NCBI RefSeq assembly: GCF_018687715.1
Contig: NC_056757.1
Span: 5,121,501-5,185,500, forward strand
Reading direction: 5' to 3'
Length of the DNA stretch: 64,000 nucleotides
From: Carya illinoinensis
Taxonomy: Eukaryota; Streptophyta; Magnoliopsida; Fagales; Juglandaceae
The notes beneath the pieces were generated by a model. The model was not told the origin of the DNA. It was given only the letters and a program-made list of their open reading frames with translations, and did no database searches. Below, in pieces: positions 58,757-64,000 of the stretch (position 1 is its first letter; each line of letters opens with the position of its first letter). A program made the position numbers and the translations under genes.

Positions 58757-59029
58757 ATAGTACTCTCTTATTGAATATTGCAATTTTCTTTTCAGAAAAT
58801 CAGAATTAATATGCACATCATGTCTTAATTAATTAATATACTGTAATAAGAGCTAGATATGATATATAGTGAGTCATCGTATCCTTCGATCACTGAATAT
58901 ATAATGCAGTCTGTACGTGCTGTACCACTCATGCGACATTAGTCTTGCCTCATGGCGTGTGTGTGAAGTCGTGCGTACGTGGTAATCATCACTAATTATA
59001 TAAATAATGAGATTTCCACGACAGGTCCG

Positions 59030-59235
59030 GCTACTATGCCGCCTGGCCTACTGTCTAGTAATTTTTTTTTTAAATTTTTTTATATTATTTTAACCAATTT
59101 CTTAATTATTAAATAAAAAAATACATCAATATATTTAAAATTATTTTTTTAATCACTATATAAAAAAATATATAATTTTTACTTGAACGATACATTTGAA
59201 CGGTACACTTGGACAGCTCAGGCGGCAAGGGAGCT
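59030..59235. mobile_element. Small MITE-like element
   Basis: TGCCGCCTGGCCTACTGTC at 59037 is mirrored by TGCCGCCTGAGCTGTCC on the opposite strand from 59227 inward. The interior is AT-rich and non-coding. The imperfect terminal inverted repeats of about 18 bp suggest a non-autonomous DNA transposon of about 200 bp. Ends and target duplication are unresolved. Confidence 0.45.
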
Positions 59236-62200
59236 GTGGAAGGTTAATATATATATATATATATATATCATAAATTCTCCCTCGATCGATCCAATTTAAT
59301 TAAAATGTTTTATATATTGGGCCGTTTTAAAATAAAATTAACATTTTTAATGAGCTGGCGATCGATGTTATTGCATCAATTGATGAGATTATATCTAAAA
59401 CGAGTTAAGAAATAATTGTATAGTTATTCTATTTATGATAGATGATGTTATTTTAAAGCCTTTTATCATTTATGAGTTGAATCCATTAAGATGTTTGTAT
59501 CTCCGACCGATTATACTAGTAATTGTAACATTAATTATTTACTAAGATTAATATTTGTGGAAAGCCCATTTAAGATTTAACAGGTAATCTTGAATAGGTA
59601 GCCATGGACTTAAAATTTATTAGGATTAAATATAGGTTTTTATTGGCCTTGATAATTTGGTTAGATCCAATTAATCTTTTATGGATCAAGTAAAATCTAT
59701 TTATTTATTTGATAATTGGACCGAAAGATTTATGGAAGCAGTTGGGTTATTTTAAAATTTGAGTCAAGGCTCGTTAGCATTTATTATCTACTTGACCAAT
59801 GAAAATATGAACAAGTCAATATGAACAAGCTAGTCAAAAGAAATTACTTGAACTGCTGCTTTAACCGGCCAAACCCATTTATTAAGTTCATTTATTAAGT
59901 TCATACACCACCTAGATGTAGGCCCAAATGTTTCGAAATGGACTTAAAATGCAAAGCCCAAAAGCTTTGCCTTAGACATGTGCATAACTGATAACTTCAT
60001 CCACGTTGATCTCTTATCCCTTCTTATGGGCCATAAGGTGGACCGAGCCTTAAATATCTTTTAAAAGTTTTAGATGGGGCAATCGAAAGTTAAAAAACAT
60101 AGAAGTAATAAAAGGATTGATGCAATCTATTTGGAATTGGTCTAGTAGGAGGCTAACATTTAAAATAGGCTTGAAGGATGAAGATCGGTCTAAATTCTTC
60201 CATCTATTGAATTGCTTTTGACTTTCATGGGTAAGTTTTCAAATTGATTGTGAGTTTAAAATATTTCAATTTTGCGGATTCATATCACCTTCTAGGGTTT
60301 ACAACAGCGTGTATATATAGATAAAGAGTTGCTAGAGACACAAAAGCATCTCACAAAAGAATTACACACACTGATGTGACATACTAGCAATGTCTCACGT
60401 CTCTCTCCTTTTTTTTTTCTTTTTTGTTTTTTTAAAAAAATTTCCCTCTATCTCCCCCTCTTTTCGTGCTCTCCCCTCCTCCCTTTCCCTCTGTCGACTG
60501 CCATACTTACCACTGGTGACCCACAAGTAGTCTATTTATGATTGTAGCCATGACGACCCCCTCCCGCAGGGGTCGTGAACGTTGTGAACAGAGCTCTCCC
60601 GTGTGCAACTCTTCTTGTACACGGGATGGACCGCGTGACTGATAAGGGGTGCCGGTGGCCACCTTGTGGTTTGCCAGGGTCGTCTGTTTCCCCAAAGAAT
60701 GTCCTCGACTGCTTGACCACGGTAAAGACGATCCTCGACCGCTTGGCCACGGGATGCTGTAGGGGTTCCCACGGTCACCATGTGGACCATCGGCGTTTTC
60801 TGTTCCCAGGGCAATGCCCCTGAGCACCATGGCGCATAGAGGGCAACGGTTGCCTTCATGGCTAGCACGGGAGGAAGGGGAGAAAAAAAATTGGGGCGAG
60901 AGAAAGGAAGAGGAAAAAAAATTAGGAGAAGATGTGGCACACTCACATGAGTGTGTGGGATTCTTTTGTGTCTATAGTATTTTTCATATAGATAACCATA
61001 CACTTAGATCACACTTTACGACAGCAGTTTCTTCCAACATGAAGACTCGTGTCTCACGACTTTACACTCACAGTCTTCCCTCAACTCCATATAACACAAA
61101 AGCCGACCACTCCACGACACTGTTGCACCATGGAAGGCCCGCATCCAGTTGAGAGCCACTATAGAGTAGCCTAGCCACATGTACACCATGAGCCAGTTGC
61201 TGCCCACCTATAACCCGGCAAAGGACAAAGAACTCAATTGTGCACCGTTGCCCCACTAGCCACGAAACCCAACCCTATGGACCACCAGTCACAGTGTTCC
61301 TGTTGGAAGAACATGGCCTCATGCTCCTCCATGATAAACCAAGCCACGACCATCGTGAATAGAACGAAAACGCCATTGTTTCAAGCACCCAAAAATATAG
61401 CATTTTTGGACACCACCGTGCATTGGTAAGCACAGAAACTGTCAACTAGGCATTCCCATGACTCTAGTTCCTCCACCATAGTGCCATCGCTACCTTCAGC
61501 CCACAGCAGCAAGGCTAGCATCCCATCCAGTCATGAACCTTAGTCACCTAGAGCCACGATGCGGTAGCCACACCAACCACTTAGTCGCTGCAACCACCAT
61601 GAGACACTACTCACTGTCCATAGTGTAGTTCGTGCACCACCCAGGATAGCGCCTCCTCTTTGTCTCTCCGTGTGCTCCCTCTCTCAAAGTAGGTTCCCGT
61701 CATAAGGCTCTCTCACTCTACATAAGTTTAACATTACAGGTTATATTTGTAATTTAATGGGTTATTAGTGTTATGGGTACAAATTTGCTCCTCGGTTCAA
61801 TAAGGATCTATAATATTGTAAACACTAGGAAATATGTACGAGTTAAGGATCTTTTAATGTGGAAAGATTGAGAGTATCCGATATATTGACGTGATTTTGT
61901 TTTAGGGTTTAATCGTATTTTTGGAGAAACTATATGGATCTTAAATATTTGGGGAAGGATGAAATTTTAGAATTTATGTAAATTTAGGTGTATGATAGTT
62001 TTAAACTTGATGAAAAAATAGGTCATTAGTATTATTTCAGGAGTTAATTTCAAGAATGTGCTTAAAGTAATAAGTTTGCGTATATTTGGAAATTGACGAA
62101 AGTTACATGTCTATTTTATAGGTGGCGATTGATATTCGTTCGGTACTATTGTAGGAAATTCAAAGAATTAAAAACATTCAATTAAGCGGGATTCTTATAC

Positions 62201-63089
62201 TAGATTTTATATAAAAGAAATGAACTGATATTGATTTTGAAAAAATATGCATATTTTGTTTTGAAAATAATTTGAAACAACCTCAGTTATTTATTTTGCA
62301 TCACTCATAAAATCTGTATTAAAGAGGAAAATATTTTTTGTCACGACTATTGTAGACATGAGCAATATTTTATCATACTGTTTAAAAAAAAACTAATATG
62401 AAATCTAAATATTTGTGCATGTGAAAATTCTTTGAATATGCTTTGATTATGTGAAATGATATGGATTTGTGTAATATTCTGTTTTGATATGATGTGACAT
62501 ATGAAAAAATTTTGGTATAATATTATGATTATGTATTTGATTCTATTTATAGTTCTGATATGATGATTTTGATGTTGTTATATGGTTGGTACCAATATCT
62601 TTATTTTAGAGTGCACCCACTTTGATCATAAGGCAGACATTAACGTTTAAGACCCTTGCATTCATGATTTTTTGATGCAAAATTTATAGTCTGGTATAAA
62701 TTTAAAAATTAATTAATTATATATACATCAGGTTTTTTTTTTTTTTTTTTTTGGGGGGGATGCATTCCAAGTGATTCACTATGATCTTTTTATCTGTTAT
62801 CCTACAAAATGACTATTGTTATAGATTACATAAAAAATAATTTTATAAATTGATATAGTTTTATGTGGTTTAATATAGAATCACATAAATTTACAAGTTG
62901 GGACTATATTTAATTTTTATATTTTATCATTTTAGTCAAATTAGTGAATATGTCATATTTTAAATAAAAAATATATTTTTTATATAATTAATTAATATAT
63001 AAAATAATTTTAAACGTGTGATATTAATCCAGATAAAAACATTTGACAAAACATAAAATTTGAAAAGGAATATTACCATTTCAAGTGGT

Positions 63090-63370
63090 TTAGTTTCACA
63101 AACCTTTCAATGTTCAAACACCATTCAAACATAAATATTTTTTAATTTTTAATTTTTAATTTTTTTATCAAATCATTACAACTTTTCCATTATAATTTTT
63201 TTAAACTTACAAATAAAACGTAAAAAAAAATTAATTTTTTCAAATATCAAAATAAAAATAATATTAAAAAATTATTCTAAACCTCTTTTAAATTTATAAT
63301 TTTTTTATTTAACTGTTTTTTTCTCTTTTTAAAATCTCATAAAAATCTTTATTCAAACCATTTTACTACA
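63090..63370. repeat. Dispersed AT-rich repeat, second copy
   Basis: The AAATAAAACGTAA...AATATCAAAATAAAAATAAT wording, with TTCAAACCATTTTACT at the right end, echoes 17100-17320. Low complexity makes homology uncertain. Confidence 0.3.
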
Positions 63371-63429
63371 ATTTTATAAATTATCGTATTAATATTTTAG
63401 GAAGAATAAAGCTAGTCTGCCGCTTCCAT

Positions 63430-63984
63430 ATGCCCGCTTTGGATGACCGCTCGACGTGGCAAAGTACTGTAGTGCTGACTAGGCTTCTGAAACAGGAAAA
63501 AGAAAAACTCACTTCCCGCCTGCCAATTACGCACAGTGTCTTTCTCCTTCATCCTTCCCGTGGGTTGCCTTCTCCAAGGTCTTTCCTTTCTGGTGGATGT
63601 TTAGCAAATCTGAAACCCATTCACCGTCCGTCCCCCAACATCACAGCGCCGACCACCACCAAACTCGGCCCATCTCCGGCGAGTGAAGGCCCCACACAGA
63701 AGCTATTCAAACCGAGAACTACGAATCGGAAACAGGGGACATCCGAAACCCATCCACCTGCTGCGTGGGTCACGGTGCCGATCAGCATACAACGCCGGCG
63801 AGAGGTGGGTCGAGACAGAAACTCCGATCACCGACTCCTCCGATTCGTATTCCACCCCCTCCCATCTATTTCTGAATCGGCCCCCCCTGACACGGCCATT
63901 CAGGCCACGGCAGCTGAAGGTAAAGGGTATATGTGCATTCCGGCACACTTGTTTTTGCAGAAAATTTCTTGTAAATGTGAATGA
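63430..63984 (+). other. GC-richer open region at the window end, possible first exon
   Basis: After more than 1.5 kb of AT-rich DNA, composition rises sharply at about 63410. A 184-aa frame rich in Pro, Ser, Thr and Arg runs to 63984 without a recognisable domain. GGCAGCTGAAG followed by GTAAAGGG near 63919 is donor-like. This could be the 5' UTR or first exon of a gene that continues beyond the window. The frame itself may be chance. Confidence 0.3.
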
Positions 63985-64000
63985 ATACATGTAAGGGAAT

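Larger units (their letters stand above)
58762..63400. other. Long spacer without recognisable genes
   Basis: AT-rich flanks surround a GC-richer island (about 60480-61700) containing several medium frames (for example 60536-61003 minus and 60814-61152 plus) with no recognised domains; it may be a decayed element or transcript. A (TA)n run lies at 59244-59268 and poly-T at 62731-62752. 61750-63400 is AT-rich and holds a second copy of the dispersed AT-rich repeat (63090-63370). Confidence 0.5.

Noticed and set aside
60553..60577. Terminator-like hairpin ACGACCCC...GGGGTCGT
   Set aside because: Rho-independent terminators are bacterial and there is no gene to terminate; a short chance palindrome is likely.
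1..64000. CRISPR arrays, bacterial operons, phage or plastid insertions
   Set aside because: No regularly spaced identical repeats, no ribosome-binding-site-led gene clusters and no recognisable organelle genes; all recognisable content is plant nuclear.

Overview
The window is nuclear DNA of a flowering plant, a eudicot by the look of its proteins. It is AT-rich, has GT-AG introns and long AT-rich spacers, and carries many nested LTR retrotransposons, SINEs and MITEs. I see no bacterial, organellar or viral genome features. A woody species is possible given the old, layered transposons, but the sequence alone does not fix the species.

Five host genes can be modelled. (1) 1693-4286 (+): an AUX1/LAX auxin influx carrier closest to LAX3, 8 exons and 465 aa, with two consecutive GC-AG introns. 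(2) 14414-16472 (-): a 106-aa selenoprotein-K-like ER membrane protein in four exons, two of them tiny. (3) 20163-23261 (-): intronless STA1/PRP6 pre-mRNA-processing factor, 1032 aa. (4) 40116-42540 (+): a PLP-dependent kynurenine/glutamine-type aminotransferase, two exons, 450 aa. (5) 54143-55824 (+): a PHT1 phosphate transporter, 533 aa, split by one 80-nt intron that seems to derive from a tandem exon duplication. They share no pathway and sit far apart in a transposon-rich setting, as is usual for plants.

Mobile DNA by region: 7323-12504, a decayed Copia element with palindrome-rich LTRs, a scrambled pol and an antisense promoter-plus-ORF block that I cannot identify. 13460-13680 and 338-438, tRNA-derived SINEs. 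18358-19062, a MITE-like element. 25336-28330, a Gypsy fragment followed by degenerate tandem repeats. 29985-31740, an antisense Gypsy gag-protease fragment. 31997-37751, a structurally complete Copia element with a perfect GCACC target-site duplication but a broken polyprotein. 38175-38908, a CLAVATA1-like LRR fragment with no kinase. 43465-51135, a nest in which a short-LTR Copia was invaded by an antisense gag-protease-only Gypsy derivative and by a long-LTR element, followed by deletions. 56628-58756, a 2.1-kb solo LTR of the same long-LTR family with an ATAGT duplication.

Other regions are AT-rich spacers, a 438-bp tandem duplication carrying a TATA box and splice donor upstream of STA1, and coding-like scraps of unidentified genes on either side of the 43-51 kb nest. 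I found no clear undescribed biological system. The best candidates for new biology are the GC-AG intron pair, the duplication-born intron in PHT1, the unknown antisense ORF pair in the first Copia element, and the unidentified terminal exon at 43170-43298.
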